From: Lewinellaceae bacterium SD302
GTDB taxonomy: Bacteria > Bacteroidota > Bacteroidia > Chitinophagales > Saprospiraceae
DNA length: 64,000 bases
NCBI GenBank assembly: GCA_002591745.1
Contig: PDLQ01000001.1
Span: forward strand, 302,276 to 366,275
Direction of reading: 5' to 3'
Made by a program: the position numbers and the translations under genes. The notes under the pieces are model-generated. The model worked only from the letters and a program-made list of their open reading frames with translations. It searched no databases and was not told the DNA's origin. Below are positions 9,185 through 18,625 of this stretch, piece by piece (the first letter of the stretch is position 1; every line of letters starts with the position of its first letter).

Positions 9185-9504
9185 ACGTTAAGATAATGTT
9201 AGCAAGTCCCAAATCGTTGGTAATGAACTGTTAATGGGTCAGTTGTGAGAATTTTACCAAGATAACTTGCGGGTTAAGCCTCGATTTTGGACATTTGTCT
9301 ATACATGGATCGGTATATTCCTTTCCATATTGTTTTGAGATTAATATGATCATGCCTCTACATCATCACTATAAAACTAGTGGTCCGTTCACCCTTGAGT
9401 TGGTGACCCGGAGAGGTTTTGCGACAAATAGAACCATGTCCTCGTGCGTTGCGCGGTGGGCATTTTTTTTTGAACTTAATTATTTCATTTAACTCAAGTT
9501 GTGT
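9185..9504. other. Divergent intergenic region upstream of susC
   Basis: About 320 bases between the protease gene and susC. It must carry the susC promoter, but no convincing TAnnTTTG/TTTG pair, hairpin or dispersed repeat was found. There is an eight- to nine-T run at about 9464-9471. Short open frames here have no recognisable features. Confidence 0.5.
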
Positions 9505-12500
9505 ATGAAGCTTTTAGACAATCGCTTTAGCCGCGGTTTGCTGTTCTTGTTACTGATGATCGGATTTACCAGCGTGGCTTCGGCCCAGCGCGCGGTTTCC
9601 GGTACAGTTACGGATGCAGAAAGCGGCGACCCCCTGATCGGAGCCAGTGTGCTCGTTACAGGGACTTCGACCGGAACGATTACCGATTTTGACGGTAATT
9701 TTTCCATTAACGTCCCGGCCAATGCCGAGACCCTTACTTTCTCCTATACTGGTTTCAGCAGTCAGGAGGTTACTATCGGCGATCAATCGGTCTTCAGCGT
9801 GGAGCTTTCCAGTGGAGAGACGCTGGAGGAAGTCGTCGTGATCGGTTATGGTAGCGTTACCCAGAATGAGGTGACCAGCGCCGTTACCTCCGTTGATTCG
9901 AAGGATTTCAACGCCGGTAACATCAACGACCCTACCCAATTGGTGCAGGGTAAAGTAGCCGGCCTGCAGATTTCCAAGCCGGGTGGTAACCCCAACCAGA
10001 ACGCTACGTTGCGTCTGCGGGGTGTTTCTTCATTCGGTGGCAACCAGGGCCCACTCATCATCATTGATGGTGTGGTTGGCGCTGACCTGCAAACGGTAGA
10101 CCCCGCTGACATCGAAAGCATCAACGTGCTTAAAGACGGTTCTGCGGCGGCTATTTATGGTGTACAGGCATCCTCCGGTGTTGTATTGGTAACGACTAAG
10201 CGTGGTCGTGCCGGTGCCGGACAACTGGAATACCGTGGTTACATCTCCGCTGATCAAGTAGCTGGTGCTCCCGAATCGGCTTCCGCTTCCGAATACCTGC
10301 GCTTATTAGAAGAGGCAAATCCGGGAGCTTCGGACGACCCGACAAATAATGCCGGTGCCGATACTGACTGGATCGACGAGGTTTCTCGCACAGCCCTTAG
10401 CCACGTACATAACCTGAGTTACAGCGGCGGCAGCGGTGGAACGACTTACCGTGCTTCTGCTAACTATCGTGACATTCAAGGGATTGGCGTAACCAATGAT
10501 GGTTTCCGTCAGCTGAACGGTCGTTTAAGCGTAACGCAAAAAGCTTTAAACGATAAATTGACCCTTCAGGCAGACGTAACAGCCACTGACCGTGATGCTG
10601 ATGAGTTTAACGTTCAAGCTTTCCGCTACGCTACGATCTTCAATCCTACTTCTCCGATCTTTGTTGACGAGCCAGGTACTAACGTCCGGGAGGATATCTT
10701 CGAACTGGGTCAGAGCAATTATGGTGGTTACTACGAGACCGTCTTTGACGATGCTTTTAACCCCGTTGCAATTGCCAACCAAACTTCCGCTGAGCGTCAA
10801 ACGACCACTAACCTTTACAGCTTCCGGGCGGGTTATGATTTCACGGATGACCTGAAATTACAGGTTAACTACAGCCGCCAGCGTAAGCAACAGGTATACG
10901 GCTTCTTTGCCTCCCGTGAAAGTAAGCAAGCTGGTAATGGACAGGCCGACAACATCACTTCTCCTGTAAAAGGTACTGCTACTCGTCAAACCTTCGACGA
11001 CCGTAATGATCTGTTTGAAGTAACTGGTACTTACAATCTTGATCTAGGTAACAATAGCCTTGAGCTTCTTGGTGGTTACTCCTGGCAGAAATTCCAGAAC
11101 CAAAGCCTGACGTTTAGTGGCCGTGGTTTCCCAACTAATGCTACTGGGTTTAACAATATCGGATTCTCGCAAGATATTACCAATGGTGTAGCCAGCAACA
11201 GTTCTTTCCGCGGAGAGTCTATCGTTATCGGTTTCTTTGGTCGGGCTCGATTTAGCCTGGGCGACGCTTACAACATTACTGCTTCCGTTCGTCGTGACGG
11301 TTCCAGCCGTAATGGTCCAGATAACCAATGGGACATTTTCCCGTCCGTTTCCGCTAGTGCCGATCTGGTGAAAGCTCTTGATCTTTCCGGTGGGGTAAAC
11401 AGTCTGAAACTGCGTGCCGGTTACGGTATCACGGGTGCTTTGCCTAGTGGTCAGTACAATTACTTGCAGCGCTTTAATCAAGCAGGTCAGTTTATCATCA
11501 ACGGAAATCCAATTACCGCGATCGGTCCTGTCAACAATGAAAACCCTTCTCTACGGTTTGAAAAGAAAGGCGAGTTTAATGTTGGCCTTGACTTTGCTTT
11601 CCTGGACTACAAACTGACCGGTAGCCTGGATTACTACATCCGGAATGTGAAGGACCTGATCTTACCTAATGTTCCTGTTTCTTCTCCTCCTTTCCTTTTT
11701 GGAACCGTAGAAGCTAATGTCGACAACCTGGAACTTACAAGTTCCGGTATCGAACTGGCGCTGAGCTATGACGCGGTGAACACGGAGAAATTCAGCTACA
11801 CCCCATCCATTACTTTTGCTACTTATAACACCATGGTAGAGGATAACGGTGAAACGGAAGGATTCATTTTTGCCGACGGTTTTGAACTGCCAACCTCTGC
11901 TCCTGGATCACCTGGTCAGAATGATGACCGTTTGACTCAGATTCGTTTTGGTGATGAGTTCGGAGGTATCTACACCCGGGTAATTGACCTGGAGGCTAGT
12001 GAAGCTGCTGGTACTTTCGTATTTGTTGACCAAGATGGTGACGCCGGAGAAGACGGAGGTGACCCACGTTCCGACAAAGATGATCGCGTATTGGTTGGTA
12101 ACGGTTTGCCTGATTTCTCTATCGGTTTCCAGAACCAGTTCCGTTTTGGAGCCGTTGACTTCAGCTTCTTCATACGGGGTGATTTCGGTCATGACTTGGC
12201 AAATATGAACAACAACTTCTACGGCTTGCAGAATAACCTCAATGCTCGTCCGGTCGATAACGTTGTGGTTACTGATGAATTCGTTGGCCTGGAAATCCAG
12301 GATCAGGCAATTTTCTCTGATCTGTACGTGGAAGATGCGTCTTTCCTGGTACTGGATAACGCTCAACTTGGCTTCAACATCAACCTGCCTGAAAGCAGTC
12401 CTTTCCGCTCAATCCGCCCTTACATCGCCGGACAGAACCTGTTCTACATAACCGGATACTCTGGTTTTGACCCCAACGTTCGTTACAACGATAATGGTCC

Positions 12501-12612
12501 TGGTAACGGAACTGATACAACGAATGGTAATCCGCTGGTACAAGGTATTGACCGTCGAACGACATACTGGAGAACCAGAACCTTTACCTTCGGTGTAAGC
12601 GTTGGACTATAA
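9505..12612 (+). CDS. SusC/RagA family TonB-dependent outer-membrane transporter
   Basis: Outer-membrane beta-barrel of about 1035 residues that imports oligosaccharides, peptides or other polymers in partnership with a SusD lipoprotein, driven by TonB. The ATG at 9505 gives a clean signal peptide ending SVASAQ. The N-terminal carboxypeptidase-regulatory-like domain follows (VSGTVTDAESGDPLIGASV to YTGFSSQEV), then a TonB-box-like segment (EEVVVIGYG). The plug has the characteristic GVSSFGGNQGPLIIIDGV and INVLKDGSAAAIYG motifs, and the C-terminal barrel ends ...TRTFTFGVSVGL with the terminal aromatic/hydrophobic pattern. susD follows 24 bases downstream. The substrate cannot be told, because no glycoside hydrolase, sulfatase or dedicated regulator lies nearby. 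Confidence 0.96.
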   Translation: MKLLDNRFSRGLLFLLLMIGFTSVASAQRAVSGTVTDAESGDPLIGASVLVTGTSTGTITDFDGNFSINVPANAETLTFSYTGFSSQEVTIGDQSVFSVELSSGETLEEVVVIGYGSVTQNEVTSAVTSVDSKDFNAGNINDPTQLVQGKVAGLQISKPGGNPNQNATLRLRGVSSFGGNQGPLIIIDGVVGADLQTVDPADIESINVLKDGSAAAIYGVQASSGVVLVTTKRGRAGAGQLEYRGYISADQVAGAPESASASEYLRLLEEANPGASDDPTNNAGADTDWIDEVSRTALSHVHNLSYSGGSGGTTYRASANYRDIQGIGVTNDGFRQLNGRLSVTQKALNDKLTLQADVTATDRDADEFNVQAFRYATIFNPTSPIFVDEPGTNVREDIFELGQSNYGGYYETVFDDAFNPVAIANQTSAERQTTTNLYSFRAGYDFTDDLKLQVNYSRQRKQQVYGFFASRESKQAGNGQADNITSPVKGTATRQTFDDRNDLFEVTGTYNLDLGNNSLELLGGYSWQKFQNQSLTFSGRGFPTNATGFNNIGFSQDITNGVASNSSFRGESIVIGFFGRARFSLGDAYNITASVRRDGSSRNGPDNQWDIFPSVSASADLVKALDLSGGVNSLKLRAGYGITGALPSGQYNYLQRFNQAGQFIINGNPITAIGPVNNENPSLRFEKKGEFNVGLDFAFLDYKLTGSLDYYIRNVKDLILPNVPVSSPPFLFGTVEANVDNLELTSSGIELALSYDAVNTEKFSYTPSITFATYNTMVEDNGETEGFIFADGFELPTSAPGSPGQNDDRLTQIRFGDEFGGIYTRVIDLEASEAAGTFVFVDQDGDAGEDGGDPRSDKDDRVLVGNGLPDFSIGFQNQFRFGAVDFSFFIRGDFGHDLANMNNNFYGLQNNLNARPVDNVVVTDEFVGLEIQDQAIFSDLYVEDASFLVLDNAQLGFNINLPESSPFRSIRPYIAGQNLFYITGYSGFDPNVRYNDNGPGNGTDTTNGNPLVQGIDRRTTYWRTRTFTFGVSVGL

Positions 12613-12636
12613 TTTTAAGTGCATAAAAACTTAACA

Positions 12637-14205
12637 ATGAATAAATTATTAAAACTCAGGCCACTCGCCGCACTTCTGGTGACGGCAATGTTGGCCATCC
12701 CCTTCAATTCCTGTACGGATCTTGAAGCAGAGGTCTATTCTGACCTCACCCCGGAGAACTTTCCCACGGGAGAGTTGGATGTGATCGCATCCTTTGCCTC
12801 CTGTTACACCAACCTCTATGGTTACCAGAACCATAACGGTTACATGAGTTCAATCGAGATCGCTTCTGATGAAGCTATGATTCCTCAGCGTGGTAATGAC
12901 TGGTTCGACGGTGGTATTTGGCTGCGTCAGCACCAGCACCAGTATAACCCATCAGAAGGCCACATTAATAGTGCCTGGACTTTCCTTTATCGGGGAGCAC
13001 TGCAATGTAACGATGTGATTAACCTATTGAATAGTGAAGCTGGCCGTGCTGCCGTTTCTGAAGCAGACCGTCTGCAATTCATTGGTGAACTACGTTCTTT
13101 ACGCGCTTTGTTCTACTTCTGGCTAATTGATGCTTTTGGCGATGTGCCATTAGTTACCGGAGACGAGGAAGCAGTTGACGTACAACCCACGCGTACACCA
13201 CGTGCTGATATTTTCAACTTTATCGTTTCTGAGGTAGAGGATGCTAAAGGCTCTCTTTCCAGAGAAGTTGGACAAGCTACTTACGCTCGTTTCAACTACT
13301 TTGGCGCGGAGGCACTGCTGAGTCGTTTTTATCTGAACGCCGAAGTTATGACCGGGACTGCACGTTGGGCAGAAGCTGCTGCTGCTGCTGAGCGCGCTAT
13401 GGATGGTCCTTACGAATTGGAAAGTGATTACCACGCCAACTTTGCTCCGGATAATGACCAAAGCTTTGCCGGTACGAGCGAGAACATGCTCGTTATTCCT
13501 TACGATCCAATTCTGGCTACTGGTTTCAATCTGCCACAGATGACCTTGCACTACAATAGTCAGGCCACCTTTGGTTTGGAGGAAACTCCCTGGAACGGCT
13601 ACTGTAGCCTCCAGGAGTTTTACGAGAGCTACGATGACAATGACTTGCGTAAAGGCGAGATAAATAACCAGACTACCCCCGGTAACTTTCTGGCTGGCCA
13701 GCAGTTCGACCAAAATGGCGACTCTATCTTCGACGGTAACACGCCACTTTTCTTCAACCCTGAGGTTAATGAACTGTTCCCTAACGCTGAGCGTACCGCT
13801 GGTGTACGGATTTTTAAGTTCCATTTTCCTGACGGATCTGCCCAGAACCTGCCGAATGATTTCCCGCTGATTCGCTACGCCGAAGTACTACTGAACCGCG
13901 CAGAAGCGCTGTTCCGCCAGAACTCTGGCGATGCCGAAGCATTGATGCTGGTAAATATGGTTCGTAATCGTGCTTACGGTGACGAAGACAACGGCTACGA
14001 TAGTCTGAATGAAGATCGCTTACTGGCCGAGCGTGGCCGCGAGCTTTTCTTCGAAGGTCACCGTCGTACTGACTTGATTCGTTTTGATCGTTACGGTGAT
14101 GAATGGGACTTCAAACCCGCCTCTGATGCTACTAAGCAGATATTCCCGATCCCTGCCGATCAGCTGAATGCCAACCGCAACCTGACGCAAAACCCCGGCT
14201 ACTAG
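12637..14205 (+). CDS. SusD/RagB family nutrient-binding outer-membrane lipoprotein
   Basis: Surface lipoprotein of about 522 residues that forms the lid of the SusC channel and captures substrate. The ATG at 12637 starts a lipoprotein signal peptide with lipobox FNSC (Cys near residue 26), preferred over a GTG at 12619. The fold is helical and TPR-like. The conserved C-terminal RagB/SusD region is clear: LIRYAEVLLNRAEALF, LLAERGRELFFEGHRRTDLIRF, and an ending in IFPIPADQLNANRNLTQNPGY. It is co-transcribed with susC. A strong terminator follows, so the downstream FG-GAP genes probably have their own promoter or depend on read-through. Confidence 0.96.
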   Translation: MNKLLKLRPLAALLVTAMLAIPFNSCTDLEAEVYSDLTPENFPTGELDVIASFASCYTNLYGYQNHNGYMSSIEIASDEAMIPQRGNDWFDGGIWLRQHQHQYNPSEGHINSAWTFLYRGALQCNDVINLLNSEAGRAAVSEADRLQFIGELRSLRALFYFWLIDAFGDVPLVTGDEEAVDVQPTRTPRADIFNFIVSEVEDAKGSLSREVGQATYARFNYFGAEALLSRFYLNAEVMTGTARWAEAAAAAERAMDGPYELESDYHANFAPDNDQSFAGTSENMLVIPYDPILATGFNLPQMTLHYNSQATFGLEETPWNGYCSLQEFYESYDDNDLRKGEINNQTTPGNFLAGQQFDQNGDSIFDGNTPLFFNPEVNELFPNAERTAGVRIFKFHFPDGSAQNLPNDFPLIRYAEVLLNRAEALFRQNSGDAEALMLVNMVRNRAYGDEDNGYDSLNEDRLLAERGRELFFEGHRRTDLIRFDRYGDEWDFKPASDATKQIFPIPADQLNANRNLTQNPGY

Positions 14206-14229
14206 TAGCTACGGTTTCTGCATAACGAT

Positions 14230-14265
14230 ACAGCCCCGGAACGCTTGCGTTCCGGGGCTGTTTGC
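14230..14265 (+). terminator. Intrinsic terminator after susD
   Basis: Perfect 15-base arms (ACAGCCCCGGAACGC at 14230-14244 and its complement at 14247-14261) with a 2-base gap and T-rich trailing sequence, 25 bases after the susD stop. It separates susCD from the FG-GAP operon. Confidence 0.88.
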
Positions 14266-14485
14266 GTTTGTAGCTGTCAGCTGTAGTGCGATTATAGTAG
14301 TCTAATCGCTCCGCAGAGCCTTTTCGTAAGTCAGATTTGGTATGTCTATGCTATCAGAGCAGAACTCTCTGCTAATTATCTACTTAGACATTTACTCGGC
14401 CAGGGACTCGACGTGACATTCCGCTAACCACACTAAAGCCACGAAATGTTACCTTTACGACCCTGAAAAGTCATCTTGCCATTTC

Positions 14486-17400
14486 GTGAAAATTCGCCTA
14501 CTTTTATTTTGCTGTTTGTCCCTCTCGTTCGCTTGTGTGGACACCTCCGGAGGGGAGTCTGAAGTCACTGGTGAGGCGGATGATCTGATGCAGCTGTTGC
14601 CACCTTCCCGCACTGGGGTCACCTTCAGCAACGACTTGGAAATTACCGAAGAGATCAATCCATACACCTACCGAAACTTTTATAACGGAGCGGGTGTGGG
14701 ACTCGGGGATTTCAATAATGACGGGCTACTCGATATTTTCTTTACCGGTAATCTGGTAGACAACGCGCTGTACTATAACCAGGGCGATTTTAATTTTAAG
14801 CGTTTTGACTTCAACGTAGCAAAGTCTGCGGCCAACGTGAACAGCCCCGGCTCCTGGTCGACCGGGGTGACCGTGGTTGACATTAATGCCGATGGCTGGG
14901 ACGATATCTACGTCTGTAAATCCGGCCCACCCGCGGAGGCTAAAGTGGCTGGTCTTGACGGTGTACGCCACAACGAACTTTTCATCAACCAACAAGACGG
15001 AACATTCACCGAAGAAGCCGCCGCTTACGCACTCGATTTTAACGGGTTGGGCGTGCACGCCACCTTTTTCGACTACGATCAGGATGGCGATCTGGACGTA
15101 TACCTGCTGAGTAATTCCAACCGCTCCGTATCTGGTTACGATCTGGTGAGGGATGCTAGAAATACGCCCGATCCTAGCGGTGGCAATCGCTTGTTACGCT
15201 GCAATTGGCCGGAGGAAAACGATGGTCAGATCGTTTATGAGGACATCAGCGGAGCAGCTGGAATCTACCGCTCCGCAATTGGTTTTGGCCTGGGGGTGAC
15301 GGCAGGTGACGTAGATAATGATGGCCGAACCGATCTCTTCGTAAGCAACGATTATTTTGAACGCGACTACCTCTATTACAACGATGGCAACGGCCAACTC
15401 CGTGAAGCCCTGACCGAAGAACTTCCCGAGATCAGCCTGGGTAGCATGGGGGCCGACCTGGCCGACCTGGACAACGATGGATTGCCAGAACTTTTTGTCA
15501 CCGAAATGCTGCCGGCCACCGATGAGCGTTATAAAACCAAAGCCGTTTTTCAAGCCTGGAATCGCTATCAAATGTTTCGCGATAAGGGCTACCACCAGCA
15601 ATTCGGCCGTAACGTTTTGCAGTGGAATCGCGGTAATGGCCGTTTTAGTGAAGTAAGTCGCCTGGCCGGAGTGGAAGCTACCGACTGGAGCTGGGGAGCA
15701 TTGATTTTTGATATCGACGGTGATGGCAAGAAAGACATTTTTGTTGCCAACGGCATCGGCAAGGACCTGATCGACCAGGATTACGTGAAGTTCGATGGCA
15801 ACGGCGACGTCATCCGCAAGACGTTGATCGAAGAGGGTAAAAGCATCCTGACCCTGTTTGATAAAGCCCCGAGCGAAAAACTGGTCAACGGGGTATTCCG
15901 CAACGAAAGTAATTTGCAATTCTCACCCGCCAATCAGGACTGGGGAATGGACCAGGTCAGCTTCTCTAACGGTGCGGCCTACGGAGATCTGGATAACGAC
16001 GGAGACCTGGACCTGGTGGTAACCAATCTGGACCAACCGGCTTTCGTCTACCGCAATAACTCGTCGCAAAATCACCTGCTGATTGATTTACAACAGGAGG
16101 GGTCCGCTAATCCCAATGCCGTTGGAGCCAAAGTGATCTGTTACCAGAATGGCCGTCAGCAATACCGTGAATTACAGTCCGTACGCGGCTTTCAATCCAC
16201 GGTGGACCGTCGCTTGCATTTTGGTCTGGGAGAGGAAACAATGGTTGATTCCCTGGTAATCAGCTGGCCAAATGGCGTTACTAACGTGCTCGGAGAAATG
16301 ACCGCTGGAGTTCACTCCTTAATCCGAAATGGAAGCCGAATTACGGCATCAGCCGGCCAGTCCGTTAGTTCGCTCGCCCGAAAGAAGGGACAATCAGAGC
16401 AAACTGAAGACATTGCTACATTGCTAGTCAAAACCTCTGAAATAAACGGAGTGGATGCTCACCAGGAAAGTGACTTCGTAGATTTTAATCAGGATGGTTT
16501 GCTACTCTGGAGCATTAGTAACGAAGGGCCAGGACTTGCAGTGAGTAGCGATCAAAAATTGCTTTTTCAGGGCGGCGCTAAAGGCCAAATCCATACCATC
16601 TACCGTCTGAATCAAAAAGGCAAGGTGGCTAACGTAGAAGCAGTCCTGGACGTCAAGCCCCAGAGTGAAGCCGTGGATGCACTGTTTTTTGATGCCAATA
16701 ATGATGGGCGGGAAGACCTGTACATCTGCCATGGTGGCTATGAGTATAATCGCAGCAATACAGCTTTGCTGGATCAGCTTTACCTCAATACACCGGGCGG
16801 TTGGAAACTGAGCGAACAATTGTTGCCCAGCAATAATACACTGTGCAGCAGTAGTTGTGCAGAGGCTTTTGACTTCGACGAAGACGGTGATCTGGACCTG
16901 TTCGTTGGTGGCCGCGTGGTGCCGGGGCAGTACGGTTTGCCAGCTACAAGTTACCTGCTGATCAACGATGGAAAGGGTATCTTTAAAAGCAAGCCGATTG
17001 GTAAACTGGGCATGGTGACTGATGCGGTATGGGGAAGCTGGTATTCTGGTGGGCCACCCGTACTAATGGTGGTTGGTGAATTCATGCCACCAACTGCGCT
17101 GTCCATTAGCAAAAAAGGCGAAATTCTAGAAAGACTGGCAGTTGGAGATAGCGGTCTGTGGCAATCGATTGACCGTACGGAGAGTAGCGATGGAAAAATC
17201 CGTTACGCCCTGGGTAATCACGGGCTGAATTCACGATTGCGTGCAAACGGTAAGAATGCCCTGGTTCTCTATCTGAATGATTTTGACGGCAACGGTAAAA
17301 TGGAACCGGTCTTTTGTCGTCGGACTAATATGGAAAAAGATATCCCATTGGCTCTGAAGGATGATTTAGTTGCTCAATTACCTGGATTGCGAAAGCAATT

Positions 17401-17857
17401 ACAACGCTATTCCTCATACGCGGGTAAAAGTATCCACGAAATTTTTCCGCCTGAGCTTGTCAACCGCTCAATCGTCATTACAGCGACCGACCTGGCTAGT
17501 GTAGAATTCAGTAGTGAAACCGGTGACGAAGATCTAGAATGGATTCCGCTTCCCAACGAAGCCCAGTTGCAGCCAGTATATGCTATCCGCTACGCTGATC
17601 TAAATGGAGATGCAACACCGGATATTTTGCTAGGAGGCAATCAATTGACCGTTAAACCGGAGTTGGGAATTTACGCCGCCGGTTTCGGACAGGTATTGCT
17701 GGGGGATCAGCAAGGTGGGTATATCGGTTTGCAACCCGGCCAAAGCGGCCTGGATATAAGCGGTGAAATTCGTGCCATCGCCCCTTTTAGAAATGGTAAA
17801 TGGATTGTTGGCCGCAGTAACGACCGGCCGGTTTTGGTGGAAAGAATTGAAAGGTAA
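14486..17857 (+). CDS. FG-GAP/VCBS repeat protein with ASPIC/UnbV domain (first of three)
   Basis: Large exported protein of 1123 residues. It starts at a GTG and opens with a lipoprotein-like signal (MKIRLLLFCCLSLSFACVD). The body consists of FG-GAP/VCBS calcium-binding beta-propeller repeats of the type DFNNDGLLDIFFTGN, DINADGWDDIYV, DYDQDGDLDVYLL and DLDNDGDLDLVVTNL. An ASPIC/UnbV domain lies in the middle, from about NHLLIDLQQEG to LVISWPNG, with the typical GFQSTVDRRLHFGLG. A second propeller follows. Such proteins are habitual companions of SusC/SusD loci in Bacteroidota and are thought to act in glycan or other ligand binding at the surface; the role here is inferred. The stop overlaps the next start as TAATG, indicating translational coupling. 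Confidence 0.88.
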   Translation: MKIRLLLFCCLSLSFACVDTSGGESEVTGEADDLMQLLPPSRTGVTFSNDLEITEEINPYTYRNFYNGAGVGLGDFNNDGLLDIFFTGNLVDNALYYNQGDFNFKRFDFNVAKSAANVNSPGSWSTGVTVVDINADGWDDIYVCKSGPPAEAKVAGLDGVRHNELFINQQDGTFTEEAAAYALDFNGLGVHATFFDYDQDGDLDVYLLSNSNRSVSGYDLVRDARNTPDPSGGNRLLRCNWPEENDGQIVYEDISGAAGIYRSAIGFGLGVTAGDVDNDGRTDLFVSNDYFERDYLYYNDGNGQLREALTEELPEISLGSMGADLADLDNDGLPELFVTEMLPATDERYKTKAVFQAWNRYQMFRDKGYHQQFGRNVLQWNRGNGRFSEVSRLAGVEATDWSWGALIFDIDGDGKKDIFVANGIGKDLIDQDYVKFDGNGDVIRKTLIEEGKSILTLFDKAPSEKLVNGVFRNESNLQFSPANQDWGMDQVSFSNGAAYGDLDNDGDLDLVVTNLDQPAFVYRNNSSQNHLLIDLQQEGSANPNAVGAKVICYQNGRQQYRELQSVRGFQSTVDRRLHFGLGEETMVDSLVISWPNGVTNVLGEMTAGVHSLIRNGSRITASAGQSVSSLARKKGQSEQTEDIATLLVKTSEINGVDAHQESDFVDFNQDGLLLWSISNEGPGLAVSSDQKLLFQGGAKGQIHTIYRLNQKGKVANVEAVLDVKPQSEAVDALFFDANNDGREDLYICHGGYEYNRSNTALLDQLYLNTPGGWKLSEQLLPSNNTLCSSSCAEAFDFDEDGDLDLFVGGRVVPGQYGLPATSYLLINDGKGIFKSKPIGKLGMVTDAVWGSWYSGGPPVLMVVGEFMPPTALSISKKGEILERLAVGDSGLWQSIDRTESSDGKIRYALGNHGLNSRLRANGKNALVLYLNDFDGNGKMEPVFCRRTNMEKDIPLALKDDLVAQLPGLRKQLQRYSSYAGKSIHEIFPPELVNRSIVITATDLASVEFSSETGDEDLEWIPLPNEAQLQPVYAIRYADLNGDATPDILLGGNQLTVKPELGIYAAGFGQVLLGDQQGGYIGLQPGQSGLDISGEIRAIAPFRNGKWIVGRSNDRPVLVERIER
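14807..14821 (-). repeat. Near-copy of the dispersed repeat (one mismatch)
   Basis: GACTTCAACGTAGCA, one base off GACTTCAAAGTAGCA. It encodes FNVA at the position where the paralog at 19270 carries an exact copy encoding FKVA. Confidence 0.45.
16415..16429 (+). repeat. Near-copy of the dispersed repeat (two mismatches)
   Basis: GCTACATTGCTAGTC encodes ATLLV in the same place as the exact copy at 21292 in the paralog. It may be a decayed or nascent site. Confidence 0.4.
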
Positions 17858-18621
17858 TGAAAGGATTTATGCACATTTTTACAGACCCGGGGTCGAGGAC
17901 CTCCGGTCCGAGGTACTCGTTAAAGCGGCAATATCAGTTTATACGTTGTCAACCAACAAGACACTCGGACCGGAGGTCCTCGACCCCTTTATTCCTTCTG
18001 ATGATTTTATTGTTCACCCTTTACGGTTGTCAGGACAACCGCAGCCCGGAGGAGCGTTACGCTGCGGCCATGGAAGAAGCCCGCACGACGGAAGAACGAA
18101 CCGATGATATTTTCCTGGGCCTCGAGTTCGGAATGCGGCCCAAAGCTTTTTTCGATCACTGCACGGTTTTAAATCAGCAGCAGAAGATTGTAGAGGGCGA
18201 CGGTGGCAAAATGGCTCAGCTTGAACTGGAAGGACTGGACGACGAAGCCTCACTCAGCTTTGCACCAAAATTCAGCCAGCCGGGAACGGACTCGGCGAGA
18301 CTGTTCGCCCTCAATTTTTTCGTCAGGTATAAAGCCTGGGCGCCCTGGAATAAAGAACACCACAGCTTACCGCTGCTGCGGGACCTTACTGAATATTTCA
18401 TCGATGAATACGGGGAGGGCTTCGTCGCATTACCCCACGAGGAATTCGGCCGGGTGGTCACTCAGGTAACCAACAATCGCCGCATCACCCTCTGGATTGA
18501 AGACACTGAAAAAGTGTACGGTCGCTTCGTGGATTTGAGCGTGGCTCCTGATGACCCTTTGGCACTGCCGCAACTAAAGGCTTTGCCCGGCAATTTGATC
18601 GATCAGTCGAAAAGTAAATAG
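17857..18621 (+). CDS. Lipoprotein of an unrecognised family (paralog of next gene), with palindrome-extended N-terminus
   Basis: I do not recognise a family. The mature part starts after a lipobox-like LYGC at about residue 58 and runs about 196 residues. It aligns with the next gene: shared motifs are ERTDDIFLGLEFGM versus ERTDQLLLDLKFGM, VTNNRRITLW versus VKNNRRLAFW, and GRFVDLSVAP in both. The stretch of about 40 residues between the first codons and the hydrophobic core is absent from the paralog and is encoded by a 99-base palindromic element (17889-17987). The ATG overlaps the stop of the preceding FG-GAP gene, supporting this start. A downstream ATG at 18001 would leave a signal peptide without basic residues. 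The position between two FG-GAP genes suggests a role in the same outer-membrane complex, which is inference. Confidence 0.72.
   Translation: MKGFMHIFTDPGSRTSGPRYSLKRQYQFIRCQPTRHSDRRSSTPLFLLMILLFTLYGCQDNRSPEERYAAAMEEARTTEERTDDIFLGLEFGMRPKAFFDHCTVLNQQQKIVEGDGGKMAQLELEGLDDEASLSFAPKFSQPGTDSARLFALNFFVRYKAWAPWNKEHHSLPLLRDLTEYFIDEYGEGFVALPHEEFGRVVTQVTNNRRITLWIEDTEKVYGRFVDLSVAPDDPLALPQLKALPGNLIDQSKSK
17889..17987. repeat. Palindromic element inside a coding sequence, copy A
   Basis: Perfect 24-base inverted arms at 17889-17912 (GGGGTCGAGGACCTCCGG...) and 17964-17987, separated by 51 bases. The arm tips and the adjoining TACTCGTTAA are shared with copy B at 19297-19420. It lies in frame in the N-terminal region of the lipoprotein gene. 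Confidence 0.85.
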
Positions 18622-18625
18622 GCGT